Below, piece after piece: positions 1 through 13,600 of a DNA stretch of 64,000 nt. Position 1 is the stretch's first letter; every line of letters starts with the position of its first letter. The stretch is from positions 12,200,111 to 12,264,110 of the forward strand of contig OZ025215.1 in the NCBI GenBank assembly GCA_964019055.1. The letters are read 5' to 3'. A program made the position numbers and the translations under genes. This DNA is from Anthopleura xanthogrammica (lineage: Eukaryota; Cnidaria; Anthozoa; Actiniaria; Actiniidae). A model generated the notes under the pieces. That model worked only from the letters and a program-made list of their open reading frames with translations. It ran no database searches and had not been told where the DNA came from.

Positions 1-368
1 GTGGTCTGTAATAGGAAACATTACACCACAACGAATAACGTGTATTCTTTTCGAGATACTGCGAACGGCGTTTAGTAAACTATACTTTTACAGCAAATAT
101 TCACGTGCCGTGCTGTGACCGTGACGGCAACGTGTCTCAGCATTTTCATTGGCTAAGCCAGTAGTCTCGCGCGCTGTGATTGGTTCAAAGGATGTTGTCA
201 ATTTCTTACCGTGACCGTGCCGTGCTTTCTCGAAGTAATACGAAATCTCTCCTAGACTCCACTCTTATGGTCTGCCTACGCAATTAATCGCGCCGCAAAT
301 GAAAGAACTTGCGACATTTTTCATGGTAATATGCAAGTTTAATGAAAGTTCATTGGGTTTTTTTCAAG

Positions 369-3300
369 GCGTTGCTCGGAGATCATGTGGTGGCCCAGAA
401 AGTCAACGCGCATTGTGGGAAACACCCGACCTTAGTGATTGTGTATCCAAGTGGGCTTTGGAGATGAAAGATATCGCTAATGATCCAAAAGTGAGCTCAT
501 CGTCCGTGGCTGAGCAGACCGCCAACCTGACCGATGTTGGACGGGTTGACAATATTTACCCTGGTGATTTGAAAGCTATGGTCAACGTACTAGAGACTGT
601 ATCAGGGAGAAAAGAGAAGAAGGAAGTCAACCATAATGAAACGACAGAATTCACCAAGGTAAGAGAAGCAAGAAATTGAAAGAACTTCTTAAGGCGGTGC
701 AACGGTGCAACATTGCGCGCAATATTGCAGGTAATGTTGCTGAAGTACGATCGTTTTCTACTTCAGCAACATTGCATGCAACAAATTGCGTCGAGTGACA
801 TGGCTCGCAAACTCGACTGCTTGCATCATTGCGCGTAATAATGGTTGTACCGTGTGTCCGTAGGTTTAGTAATCCTTTAGCTTTGATTTGATTAACTTTG
901 ATTTGCTTTGGCAGACATTTTCCATTTTTAAGTTAAAGTTTTTCTAACACGTCTACAATAAAATCTTCCCTCGGTTTCCTTGGTATCCCATTATATGGCG
1001 TGACGATATTCCTTCTTCTTGTCATCAAAGAGGAAATTATTTATTGGAAACCAACTTTTTCTTTCTGCAGTTAGTTGTTCACACCGCAAGCAACATTTTA
1101 GATTCAAAGACCATTGGCAAGTGGGCTTTTATACCAAAGGTAACCGGATTTCACTTGCGTTACCAGCGTCACGCACTTCATCGTTTAGTATTCATTGTAT
1201 TTATTGTGCTTCTACTGTAACGCAATATTTTATGCAAAACATACAACTGAAGTCTTGTGCTTTTTCTATGTTCCAGCTGTCACGCAAGAATCAAACAGGA
1301 GTGTTAATAAATACAGTAGACAGTGTTGCGTTACGGATGGCTAAGACAGGACAACATGGTCGCACCACTATGAAAAATGTTGGTAAGAAACGAAGATTTT
1401 TGTAAGGAAAACTGTCGTTTGTCATAATTGTGCACGCGTGCACAACTGGATCATGCGCAATGTCATTCTCAGAGCCTGCGTTTCTCTTGGTCAGCACCGA
1501 GTAACTGACAAAGAGAAACGCAGTCTCTGGGAACGAGATTGGACCATGCGCAGTAAGAATTAATGACTGCGTAGCTCACTGAGCGTGCGCAAATCCTAAT
1601 ATCACATAATATCGGTACAACTATCTCATAAGCTTGAACGTATTTTATATGATGGGAAACCTGTCGTGCACTGACTCTGAATGGCTTCCGTTCTAACCAA
1701 TCAGAGTGTACAAGGTTACATTCTATCCAATCGCATTTCTTGGATATGGAAGCCATTTGAAAATCACGGTGATGCGCATTCCCATCGTAAACGAAAGCTT
1801 CTCTAACATATTTTTTTCTGGTAGTTCTTGATGTCGGATCAACCAACCAATCAGCATCCAGCAGTCTTGTTATTGGTGGAAAGATGAACAAGCACGAAAA
1901 AAATCAAACAGTGATCGTGTTTCCTTCATCTGAACTCAATCAAGGTAATGAACAGCTCAATGTATTCTTAATTTTCCTTAGGAAAAGGAGAATTATATTA
2001 TAGGAGTATCTCAAAGAAATGTGAATAAAAACAGACAAAAAAGTATCCCAATATGAATGATGTTTGACTGTCAATGGCATTCGTTCAACTAGCTGTGGAA
2101 ACCATACAACATCGGAAAACATTATCTCTTCGCCACACTCAATAGACTTTGGTAACACATGATATCCTAAAAAGTACTAAAATGTTTGATGGCGGATGGC
2201 CAGCTAGCAACAAGCAAAATGTAAATCAGTTTGCGATCCATAATGCTTTTCAATTCTGAAAAAGAAATTTTTTTAATCTTGATTGTTTTGCACAAGTTCG
2301 GCATGAAATTACAAGTTATGAATATGAAAATAAAAATTATGTGATAAAAGCTGCAAATTGGGGGTTAAAAGGTGTTTTCGATCCGGAGAATCCAGTCAAG
2401 CGAAGTCCATTCCAGTCCAGCCATGCACGGATCCGGATTTTCCAAAAATAAAAAACCTCTCAAAAGTCAGGATTTAGAAGCATAAATCAAATTTTGGTTG
2501 GGCATATTTTTGCTTTACATCAAGATTATACTTCCCTTTTCAAAAGCTGAAAAATCGACGATATTTTGTTTTTGTGATCCAAGATCCAGTCAACTGACGT
2601 CCAGTCCTGAGTCTACACGATTCCTGAATGTCCAAAATAAAATATCTTAGCATTAAAATAAACCTTAGAGTTTTAGAATATTTTCATAATAAAATTTGGC
2701 AGTCCTCGAAATTTTTAGGATAAGTATTCCTATTATAAATGAACAGAGTTTTGAAAATGCTTATCATTTTTTTAGATTCTAGTTCCCAGTACTTCACGTA
2801 TGCATCTTTCAACACTATGGGGACGCTTCTCGCTCCGGAAACAAAGAGAATGTAAGTATTTTTTTCCCCAAAAATCAAATATATAAATGTAAAGAGAGTG
2901 CTATTTCCAAATATTTTTCTCGACAAAGATCACTGGTGACGAATTTACCCATCATGCAGTCTGATCCCCCGCGCCTTCTGCATTCTTGGTCAGCGGGTTT
3001 GGGTTTCTTAGGTATCTATGGACTCATCAATCTCTTGGACTCATGACAAGGCATTCTCGAACCCAGAGCTTCTCGCTTTCGTACCTACCCGAGGAACTCT
3101 GGGTACGAGAGGGACGACTCATTGTGGTTGGCCGTTTTAAGACAATGGAAATTGAAAACCGACTCTAACTGGGTTTATAAGCACAATATGGCATATTCAC
3201 CATATATGCGCAACATTTTCACATTCCAAATCATGTATCCATTACCATTTTGCCGAATATTATTCTTTTTTCTAACTCTTTACAACCGCATTTCAAAAAA

Positions 3301-6300
3301 AAAAAAATTTTCTGAGAATTTAAAGTGGGAAAGCATTGCGCACAAAATGAAAGGGTCCATCGTTTACACAGGTGATGCGCAAAGCGGTTTTCTGAAACCT
3401 AGAATAAGTTATATTTCAAATTCTTCTTCAGAAATGGAAGCGTCAATACTGCTGTTGTATCGCTAACAATGAGTAACCTCAAGAGGAAATCCTTCATCGA
3501 TCCTGTTGCTATTGTGTTCACTCATAAGAATGTAAGTTAACGTGTGCTGTGCCCGTCTGGCGCTTTTCAGGTATGTTCGTTTTGGTCATCAAACTGAAAT
3601 AATGGAACGAACTTTTCTTCCTTATTTTTAACAGAGAAACAATAAGAAGACCTCAAACTCTTCCTGCGTCTACTGGGACATGAAAAAGTATGTATGATCT
3701 TAGCAAATTATGAACAGACTCAAGAAATAGACTTCTGAAATATAAGCCCTTTGCATGGATATGCTAGTTATATATATATGCACCCTCAGCTTCACAAAGA
3801 TGCAATAAAACAATGGGTCCATCAAAACTTCCTTTGTTTTTTGTGTGGGTACATCCAAAAGAGGCTTAGGACTTATCTGCATATGGGTCTGCACAATATT
3901 ATTTTGTTACTCATTTGTTATTTGTCATGTCTTTTAGAGCGCGTTGGTCAACTGATGGTTGCTATGTCAACACCACTAACAGTACACATACGGTGTGTCA
4001 TTGTTATCACCTGACCAGTTTTGCTGTTCTTATGAGTGTGAAGGGAGACACATCGGCCCTTGTTCAGGTATCAACTGTCTGTCTGGCTGTCTTATTGTCT
4101 TTCTGTCTTGTCTCTGTTTTCTGTCTGTCTGTCCGTCCGTCTGTCTATCGGTCAGTCAATTTGTCTGTCAATCTCTGTCCTTGCTGTCTGTCCGTCCATC
4201 TGTCTGTCTGTTTGTCCGTCCGTCCTGCCTGTGTGTGTCTGTCTGTCTGTCCGTCCATCTGTTTATCTGCCTGTCTGTCTGTCTGTCGTCCGTCCGTTTG
4301 TCTGAGGAGATACCTTGATAACGCGTAAGGGAATTCGTGTTCTTGTATTAACAAATATGGTTCCTTTTCCCTGTAGGGCCGACACAAGCTCGCTCTAACG
4401 TTGATCACCTACATCGGGGTCGTATTATCAGTCGCAGCTCTTTGTCTCACCTTTGTTACATTCTTATCATTCAGGTATGTTTGCTCTAATTATTCGACTA
4501 CTGAAAATTGCGATCGACCTATGGAGGCGGTCGGTCGGTTACTAAAGGTCTTGCGTTCAGTAATAATTGATCGGTGGTGGTATTGAGTGACAGGTGCCTT
4601 TAGCTTTTATGAGTTGTGATATGGTTGGATAGATAAGGTACGATCGATAACGAGAGTTCACCGGTAGCTGTTCAACTTTGATAGCTTTGGTGAAGTACGA
4701 AATGTGGGGATGGTCACTTGATTTTTGAAGGTGCGGTCGGTCGAACACAAATGGTAAAATATTTTAATCGGGGGATACATACAAGGAGATAAATCACAAT
4801 AAAGAACATTTTATTTATCTTATTTTTTTACCTTGATTTTACATTAGGTTTTTGAAGTCTTCTCGTACATTCATCCATTCCAATCTGGCTTTATCGTTAA
4901 TCCTCGCTCAGCTTCTCTTCTTGTTTGGCATCAACAAGACCCAGATCAAGGTCAGTAAACCTCTTATTCGTTATTACTCCATCCCTGATATCCATCCATT
5001 ACTTAGCATGAAAGTGAGGTTAGTACTGACATGATCATTCGAACAGCTTGTTTGTCAGATTATCGCGGCTGCTCTTCACTATATCTGGTTAGCATCGTTC
5101 GTATGGATGGCTCTAGAGGGAGTTATGCTGTATTTGATGCTGGTTAAAGTGTTTGGTTCCAAGACGTTAACACGAAAGAAACGATTCGTCTTTCTAACAA
5201 TAGGTTGGGGTAAGTAGAAAAATCCCAAAAATAGAACTGAAGTCTTAATGATTATCGACCGCTAAAGGTGCGCAAAGTTCGGGGAATTTTCTGCCTTATG
5301 GGTTGCCTGTGTATGGATCACCATACACAGGCATCCCACCTTACGAGAAGTTGCTGTAGGGCATACATTTTGGGTTGCCTGTGTCGGGAGTTGGTAGGAA
5401 AAATGACATCAAAGTTTTCGCGTATACACAGGCGACCCATCTGGAAAAAATAGCGATAATTATTAATGATAATTAATTTGTCATGCATCTAGCTATCCAT
5501 ATGGATTAAGTTTGATTAGTAGGAAATGAATTTAGTATTAATATATTTTGTATTTAGGTTTACCGTTGATTGCCGTGGCTGTATCAGCTGGTCTGTATCC
5601 ACACGGTTACGGCACGAAATACTAGTAAGTATCGTACATCTTGGTACATCATTAGGGTTCGAGTCCCACCGGCCTCGGTGTGTCGTATGTGAGTAGAGTT
5701 GGTTGTTGGTTCTCTCCGGTACTTAATTATCCTTACTTTTTCTTTGCATTCACAGTTGCTGGTTGTCCATGAATCAGGGTTTTATTTGGGCTTTTGTTGG
5801 TCCAGCACTGCTTGTAATCGCTGTAAGTTATTCATGTCATAGTGGTGCAATGCAACTATTGAATTATAAGTTTTATCTGTAATGAACGAATAATTAAGGC
5901 ATGCCCACTGAAAAATCTGTCGAATGTTTTCATACACGGCACGGCACTGTGCAGTCACGGCAAGGCGCGGTCCGTGCCGTAAATTTTTCAAAGTCATACG
6001 AAAGCTGCTGTATATTTCCTAAGAAAGGACAGGATTAAACAGTTACTAAATGTATGTTAAGATGATATTGCGCTCCATGATATACTCTCGTTTCTTATAC
6101 TAAATAATTCATTTGATTCTAGTTTAACTTTGTAATCATGGGAGTAACCTTCAGTGTGATGGCAAGACGAACGGGCCATCGACGAAAACCAAGCAAGATA
6201 CGACGAATAAGGTACTAATATTTCCTATTTAGTTCATGTGATTTGACTGACACAGGAAGCCCAGACTTAGTTTTCCTAGCGCTACAAGGCGCAAGGCCTC

Positions 6301-8493
6301 AACGAATACCTCAGAAACCGATTATATATAGTTTTTTCTGAGATCGTTTATGTTTATGACAGGTATTGGGCCAAAGCTTGTACGCTCTTGACGTGTATTC
6401 TGGGTCTGACTTGGTTATTTGGCGTCTTCTATATCAACAACGAAACGATCTTCATGGCTTATTTCTTTACCATATTTAACTCATTACAAGTAAGTTGAAG
6501 GTTACAATAAATATTTCCATGACCTGTGCTTCATGTAAGAGTGAGGCAGCTGGGAATGTAGTATATTTATTCATTGATTTACGCAACTGATGGTGAATTT
6601 GTTTCTTGCTTTTAGGGTGTATTTATATTCCTTTTTCATTGCGTTGGAGATGAAAAGGTAAGACTTTTACACGGAAATCTATTATGTTAATTTTTCAGCT
6701 TAAAATTTGCGCATTGTGCACATTGTTCGATCTAATACATGGAGACATTTTGTGGAGGAAGGGCCAATGGCATAGTGGTGCGCGGAAAAACCTTGTACTT
6801 GAATAAATAATAATAATTAATGATAATAATAATAATAATAATAATGATAATTTTTTTATTCATATTGCGCATTTTCTATAAAATACTCAGTATTGTGCGT
6901 ATAAATACGAGGATTTAGGGAACGCAAGCAAGGAGCTCCAATTCCCATACTACGTCTAGGCCAGAGACAGAGAGCGAAGTAATACTATAGCGAAAACGCA
7001 GCCTTATCTGGTATCATTCCAAGCCATCTTTCATTGACCCCTCCTGACATAATATCATGTTTTGGATGCACTAGCAATACTAAAACAGTTATCTATTCTC
7101 GTCCTTTCAGATCCGTCGTGAATATATTCGTATCATATGTTGTCGAGAGAAGGGACCCGCTTACACCATGGCATCCAAAAGTCACAAGTCAGACTCGAAC
7201 GGAGAAAAGATGATCAAAACGTTAGATAACAGAGACTCTAAAATCCTAAACTACAATACTGTTTCGACGGTACGTTGTTCAAATTTTAAATCATTTCTTA
7301 AAAAAAAGCATTGTTTCCGTTTCTTATTTATCGAATGTTATCTTTATTTTGCCCGATTAGGGAACGACCAGTTCAGATAGCCAAAGACCCGTACTTGTAA
7401 TGTTCCAAAAGCGATCCTCCTTTGGTAAGTCGTACGAACGAATGCAATCAATTTACCTTCACAAAAACGCGCACACGAAAAATGACAACTTGTGGCGCTC
7501 CGCTTCAATATGAATGACTACGAGTTTCACTTTCCATTCTTGATACATTGTCTTTTATGTAATTTGTCGTTTTTCTTTTTCTGAAACAGGACAACGCAAT
7601 TCCTTAAATCGCGGTGACAGTGAGAGCATAAGCAGCCAGCGAATAAGCGGAGAAGTCATCACCAACCCACGTGATAGTTTGGCTAGCTTTTCCAGTTTCA
7701 AACTACAGGTATGTGCACCTCAATGCGTAATGTAGTTGCGCACTATTTCACCATGGTTGCGCACCAATTGATCATGACAATAAGAATCCCCTTTGTAACT
7801 GCGCACTATTGATTCAGAAATGTCATTGCGCATTTTGTTTGCCCCGGTATAATAATAATTGCAATGATTAGCCATCATTGTGCACTATTTTGGCATGGGT
7901 TTGCGCACCAATGGGTTTGCGCACCAATAAGAATCCATGATTAGCCATCATTGTGCACTATTTTGGCATGGGTTTAAGCAAAAGACTGTGATGTGCCGTT
8001 GCGCACCAATAAGAATCCCCTTTATCACTGCGCACTATTGAAATGTCATTACGCATTATGTTTGCCCCGGTATAATAATAATTGCAATGATTAGTATCAT
8101 TGCGCATTATTTTGGCATGGTTTTATGACCCATAAGATTATGCTGTGTCATTGTGAATCAACGTACCATGGTATAAATACATTATGAATCGCACTATTTT
8201 ATCATGGTTTCTTACCTTTCCTTTTTGTGGGCATTCTTCATAAAGCAGCGCAAAACACGACAAGCCCTTAGTTCTGGCACCAATTTAATAATATCAAGTA
8301 TATTTGTACACAGTTTTTTTAAAAATGACAATGCCATTCTTCTCCTCAGAACCGCAACAGTGGACGATACTCTCTCGTTTCACGTGAAGCCGACGCCCAT
8401 GAGCACCAGCCAGGAGGGGAACTCAGTATTGTAGAAGAAGTTTCATCAACAGTACATGACGCTGCTGCAGTAGAAGATGCGTCGAAAGCATAA
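369..8493 (+). CDS. ADGRL-like: Adhesion G-protein-coupled receptor, latrophilin-like (5' end outside window)
   Basis: C-terminal 704 residues of an adhesion GPCR in 19 exons: 369-658, 1277-1382, 1825-1944, 2776-2851, 3432-3531, 3635-3687, 3938-4067, 4377-4474, 4848-4950, 5047-5209, 5558-5624, 5756-5822, 6123-6211, 6363-6489, 6616-6657, 7111-7269, 7361-7424, 7590-7708, 8350-8493. Phases join without a break. The first exon is hormone-receptor/GAIN-like (ETPDLSDCVSKW). Exons to 3687 complete the GAIN domain. The 3938 exon carries the GPS with CHCYHLTSFAVLM; autoproteolysis is expected between HL and T. TM1 is in 4377-4474, TM2 in 4848-4950, TM3 in 5047-5209 (WMALEGVMLYLML), TM4 and TM5 across 5558-6211, TM6 in 6363-6489 (GLTWLFGVFYINNE), TM7 at 6616 (GVFIFLFHCVGDEK). 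A Ser-rich tail follows. TM text and HormR fit latrophilins best; another family-B2 receptor is possible. The missing N-terminal adhesion domains would decide. The start of exon 2776 is the least certain boundary. Confidence 0.88.
733..773. repeat. Short perfect hairpin in GPCR intron
   Basis: The arms AATGTTGCTGAAGTA and TACTTCAGCAACATT are 15-bp perfect inverted repeats around an 11-base loop. They sit in a wider stretch (about 715-840) of GCAACATTGCGCG-like words. Probably the core of a small foldback element. Confidence 0.7.
4078..4306. repeat. CTGT/CCGT tetranucleotide microsatellite in GPCR intron
   Basis: Runs of CTGT interrupted by CCGT fill most of the intron between the GPS exon and the TM1 exon. 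All frames stay partly open on both strands because of the low complexity; it is not coding. Confidence 0.9.
5300..5438. repeat. Foldback element with GGGTTGCCTGTGT ends in GPCR intron
   Basis: GGGTTGCCTGTGTATGG at 5300 pairs with its near-perfect complement ending at 5337 around a 4-base loop. A second related pair (5371 and about 5422-5438, ending ACACAGGCGACCC) follows. This looks like two nested or tandem short hairpins of one MITE-like family. Confidence 0.6.
5650..5725 (+). repeat. SINE-like fragment with tRNA B-box
   Basis: GGTTCGAGTCCC near 5656 matches the RNA polymerase III B-box consensus. It is followed by text (GTGAGTAGAGTTGGTTG) shared with the longer SINE-like units at 11395, 58285 and 60420. 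It is only a fragment, inside the intron between the exons ending 5624 and starting 5756. Confidence 0.45.
7749..8120. repeat. Diverged direct duplication of a GCGCACTATT-rich segment in GPCR intron
   Basis: A block of about 120-150 bp (GCGCACCAAT ... GTTTGCCCCGGTATAATA ... TTTTGGCATGG) appears near 7749-7900 and again near 7999-8120, with a third partial copy between them. It lies in the last intron of the receptor gene. Confidence 0.7.
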
Positions 8494-10688
8494 ATTAATA
8501 GAAAATTAATATAGCATATCGTAGATATTTTTCATGAATGTATAAAACCAAAGTATCAAGACTATAATGGTATTATATACGAATATATAGCTCCAATATA
8601 GATGTCAATAAGACAGTAATGATGGCAATAATGGTATTATATACGAATATATACCTCCAATATAGATGTCAATAAGACAGTAATGATGGCAATAATGTAG
8701 TAGGGCAAGGCTCCGAGACATGTTGCAGCTGCACCTTCTGTGTGCAAAGCTGGCGACAGATTTCTGCGGAATGTCACACTTGGCAACGTTTCCTCCAACA
8801 AAATAAGAAATCAAAGAAAGCTGCCATCGCATCGCAGAATTCTGGCCCGCCGCATGCCTAAAAGTCAAATTTCATTGGCTGAGATGAAATTTGTTGCGCA
8901 CAATGTTTCAGAAGTGTAGATCTCGAGTTCACTCCTTTAGCATTGCTGACAATGGTGTGCGTAACTTTCCCAAAGGTGAGCAGTGATACACTAGAATTGT
9001 TATCGCGCACAATGTTATGCACAAGAGTTATACCGGGCCCTTGGTAGCCTGTTTTATTGTAGAAAATGCAGTCAATTTACTACATCGGAAGCGTGAATAT
9101 ATACAAATATATTACCCAGTCCATATTCCCTTTAGCATTATTTATTATACTTTCTGTGCGCGCGCCAAACCCACTTTGGGCTATAACAGTCGTTTTTCCA
9201 ATACATACCATGCGTTATCTCTCGTTGAGATTTCTTAGTATACAATACAGATATTAATAACATATAATAACATATAATATTAACTAGATTTTATTAAAAG
9301 ATGTTCATAAATATACATATATGAAGGACAAAATTAAAGTATCGCGCTTGTTGCTCCTTGGCCCGCAATTAAAAAAAGAGAGCTTTTTTATAGTTATTAA
9401 TTGCGTAAAGAATTCAGTTAATGGAAGAAAAATACTTGAAAGAAGCTGAGCAATAGATTAAATAATCTTGGTGACCACGAACGCACTACCGGTTAAACTA
9501 GACCCTAGAAATATCGATATATTATCCCGATCTTGGTTCTCATGTGACAACATAGACACCATCTTGCAGTATCAACCAACACTGCAGTCGTGTCATGCGT
9601 TAGTTCATTCTCGCGTGCCAAAAAGAAAACGTAAAAAAAAAACCCAGAAATATCTGATCTAAAGCGGATTTAGGAAGCTACTACTCTAGATAATAGATAC
9701 TTATTATTGGTGTTGGGGTTCCTGTGTTTTGCAAGAATCGCATTGAATTACATATCCGATTAAACTTTAAAAAATCAATGAAATAAAAACTGATTAAAAC
9801 TTAAATAATATTAATAATTCATAAATCTATATAGTTTTAATCTCAATCTACTTATTTATGGTGTTGGGGTTCCTGTGTTACCTGGTCCCAGTCTACCTCG
9901 GTCGTGTAAAGGCGTCCCAGTGTCCCGGATGTAAGCCAGAGGCGTCAAAAACATCCGTTATTAATGGTGGACAACATTTGAAATAAAGAAAAGAAAAGAA
10001 AAAATCCACGTGGGACCATCAAAATATAACACATTTAGCTATCGTTTGGAAGTACTAGAAGTTAATAAACAGCTGCTGTTGCTTAGAGGACGAAAGAAGT
10101 TGAAGAAGAACGCACATGGGACTGGAGAATACGAGGAATTTTCATTGAATTGAGCTTGAATTGTCAACGTTTGGTAGACGGTTTGTTTCAGCTTTTCTTA
10201 AATTCATCGACAAAAGACTCCAGAGGACAAAGAATTACAGCCTTTTTCTTCAACATATACTCGTTTACCTCATCATAGCTCGTTCTACTTTAGCTCCAGC
10301 GGCTGGGAGGGTTGGTATTGTGGAATATTTTCAACGAACTACGAACAACAACAAACTAGGAATATATTTTTGTTTACTTGTAAAAAGCAGCTGATTTTGT
10401 TGAACCAGAAAACGTATTCCAAATTCAACCGGAACTATCTCTTGTCGTTTAAAATCAAGACTCTTTGCTTCCTATAAGACATCAAAGATATCAAGGTTTT
10501 ATTATTGAAGTCCAAGGTTGGTTTTCTTCAACTCTTCCACTGATTTAAGCTTATTACATTCAGTCTTTCCTTCTTTTAGAATCATAAATTAGTAATAACA
10601 TCAACAATTTGAATTTTGCTTCAGTGTGGATCATTTGGTAGCTGAAAGAGGAACCTTTATAATATATTAGATAAGAAATTGAGATACA
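8494..10688. other. Intergenic region between GPCR and FZR1
   Basis: No convincing exon was found. It should hold the receptor 3' UTR and the FZR1 promoter and 5' UTR. The visible content is a two-copy 64-bp tandem repeat (8565-8692), AT-rich spacer, and two copies of the phrase GGTGTTGGGGTTCCTGTGTT at about 9710 and 9860, which may be ends of an old dispersed repeat. A third, variant copy is near 59470. Confidence 0.6.
8565..8692. repeat. Two-copy 64-bp tandem repeat
   Basis: The segment starting TAATGGTATTATATACGAAT occurs at 8565 and again at 8629, nearly identical, giving a perfect 64-bp period downstream of the GPCR stop codon. Confidence 0.85.
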
Positions 10689-13600
10689 ATGGATCCAGAG
10701 TATGAAAGAAGACTTCTGAGGAGCCCAGGAGTATCTCCCATAGCATCAGTAAGTATTTTGTAATCATCTCTAAAAAATTAATTTTATTAACATTTTTGAT
10801 GATGTTGTGTCTAAATATTGCGGGAATTTTTTGTCATGGTCTTTCAAAAGTGCAAGAACTACTCTGTTTTCATTGACCATAACAAAAAAGCATTCCATAT
10901 TGGCAGGGCTTGAAATAACAGCTGGTCAATGGACAATGTCTGGCAAAAATTGAAACTTATCAGGGGTCAAATCTAATCCTTGCTGATCATTTTGGCCAGT
11001 AAGGTTGAGCTAGAAATAGGGTACGACCAAGCTAAAACTAATTTGGCCGTTCATGATGACTGACAGCTGACCACCCATTTTTTTAAGCCCTATAAAGCCT
11101 GAAACAATATCCAAAATCTGTTTTAAGATAGTTATTTTATGCTCATTATTCTGTAACAAAGTGACAATACTGATGGATATGAAATATACTTTTCCTACAG
11201 CCATTATCTGTTCGACGACTCAATTCCAGTCCAGGTATCTCTCCTGCTAAGGACAGATATGGAGACAGGTATGTTATGTTGGCTTTTGTAAATGTTGTTG
11301 TGGGTCAACTGTTATTTATAATCGATAATAGAAAATACTTGAATGTGGGTTTTATTATTAGTTTACCAACATGCTCAGGTAGTGTCTCTAGGGAATCAAG
11401 GGTTGGGTAGCAGTATTACACTCCCCTCTCACCTCTGTTATCACAGGCTTATTCCTGTGCTTAGTATCACATGAGGGTACATATAGAGTTTGTTAGGTCT
11501 CTCCCTTGATTCAAATCATGCTAAATTTCAATGCGATCTCTGAGTTAGCCATGGGTTGTTTCAGAGTTTGAAGGTTAAAGGTTATAATAAGGTTGCACTG
11601 TGTGTCACTGTCTATGATGTTGTAGAAAGTAAAAATACATAAAATAAACATAACGTAATTGAATGAACAATATTATTTATCACATTACATGATCTTTCTG
11701 ATCCTCATAAACAGCATTGAGTTGAACACCATGTGACAATCCAAACCTTTATTGATATATTTTCACTTTTTGTTATTGATAATTGACAGGTTTATTCCAA
11801 GTCGTGCTGGATCCTTATTTAAGGGAAATGTTCATTTTGTCCAAGAAAATAGTGACCCAAGTTCTAAAAGTTTATCTATTGCCAAAGAGGCTGGAGTGGA
11901 CATCAAAGGTAAGACTACACACACTAATATCAGGGTTCTCATGGTCATGGAAAAGTCAGGGAATTCTGAATTTTTTTTTCAAGGTCAGGGAATTATCAGG
12001 GAATTTTGATTTTGGTCCGTGAATTTTTGCAATTTACCCAAAAGTCAGTCACAGAAAAGTCAGGAAATTTCTGTCATAATGGTATTTTTTCTGATTGTAT
12101 AAAGAGTAATATTGAGTGTTGTGATTGATTCAATAAAATACTAATTTTTAACTTCCACTTTCAGTTGTGTCTTTTTATTTATTTATTCATCCATTTATTT
12201 ATTTGTTTATTTATAGAGGGTATTGCGTATCAATGTCTACTGAAAAATGAATTGCTGGGTGCAGGGATAGAGGATCTAAAGGTGAGAGAAAACAGAGAGA
12301 TGATGTTGTAGACAGAAACAGTGCAATGTTTTTCGATTGCCAAAGAAGACAAATTTCTGACGTTACAATGAAATCACTATAAAAATGACATAAATAATAA
12401 CATTCTAGTCAACAGTTTGATTCCAAGATGTTATGATCCCTGACAAAAATATTGTGGGCTGGCATGAAAGCAGACAATTTCAGGCCATAAACAAAAAACG
12501 TTTTGCCCAGAATTGCCTAACTCTGATGTTGGCCAGTGATGTTCTTTTGTTCAATTTTTGATCTTATTTCCTTTACTTCAGGACTGTCAAACAGATGACC
12601 GTAAAGTTCTTTCAAGCAATAGTAATTATGTACATAATGTTTTCCAGGTAAGCTAAATAAATATTGGTTTAGTCCTATGTAAAAAAAAGTTTTTTGAAGT
12701 GTGATGGATTTTTCAAACATACCTGTTTCTTCATATTATTGGTAAAAATTAATGTATGTATTCTCATCTTACTAGTATCAAGTAAGAAGAAGCCAAAAAG
12801 AAGAGGCTCAGTCATCCGCTGCATACTCTCTTTCCCCAGTAGGAAAGAAAAGGTACAGTAGTGCATGAGTGTTAAAACTGAGTAGAGCTGATGGACTTGC
12901 ATTGCTATGCCCTAATAAGTTGTCAGCAGTTATTCAATGTATCATGATTTTTACCTTCTTTTTTTATTTTATTTTATTTCATTTTTTTTTTATATATATA
13001 TATATATTTTTTAAAGATTTTTACCTTATTCATGCATTCTTGTTTTGCAGTCAAAGGCTTCTAAGATCACCAAGAAAGGTAACTTCAATGAACATATCAC
13101 AGAGCATTAGGCCAAGGCTACACAAGTGATTTTTGCTTCCACCGGTGACACAACTCCACAACTTTTTTGCTATTTTTTCAGCTGTCACATCGCCTGTGCA
13201 AGGGTAGCTACGTATGCGATTTTCACTGCGCGTTGGTAATTTCAATAAATCGCATCGCCTGTACTGTACAAGCAAAAAAGTCACACATATAGCCACTGCT
13301 TTAATAATAATATTGATCAGCCTTTAATGAAGATACTTTTTCATGACAATATGATTTTCAAAAAGGACCTCAGCATTAATGCTTTAACATTTGTCTGGTT
13401 TGGTATTTATTAATATGTTTTCTAAGAATTCATCCTATTTTTCATTGTAGTCCACTAGAAAGATATCCAAGATTCCCTTCAAAGTACTTGATGCACCAGA
13501 TCTGGTGGTAAGAAGAATAATTGAGAAAATTAATTTGGTTATAACTGACATTTCTTGAATACTTTGCTTAGCTTTAGTTTACATTTTATTAGAAGTTGAT

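Noticed and set aside
93..225. GTGACCGTGCCGTGC words upstream of the first GPCR exon, also near 5935-5985
   Set aside because: A dispersed G/C-rich repeat seems likely, but the copies are short and inconsistent, so no element could be defined.
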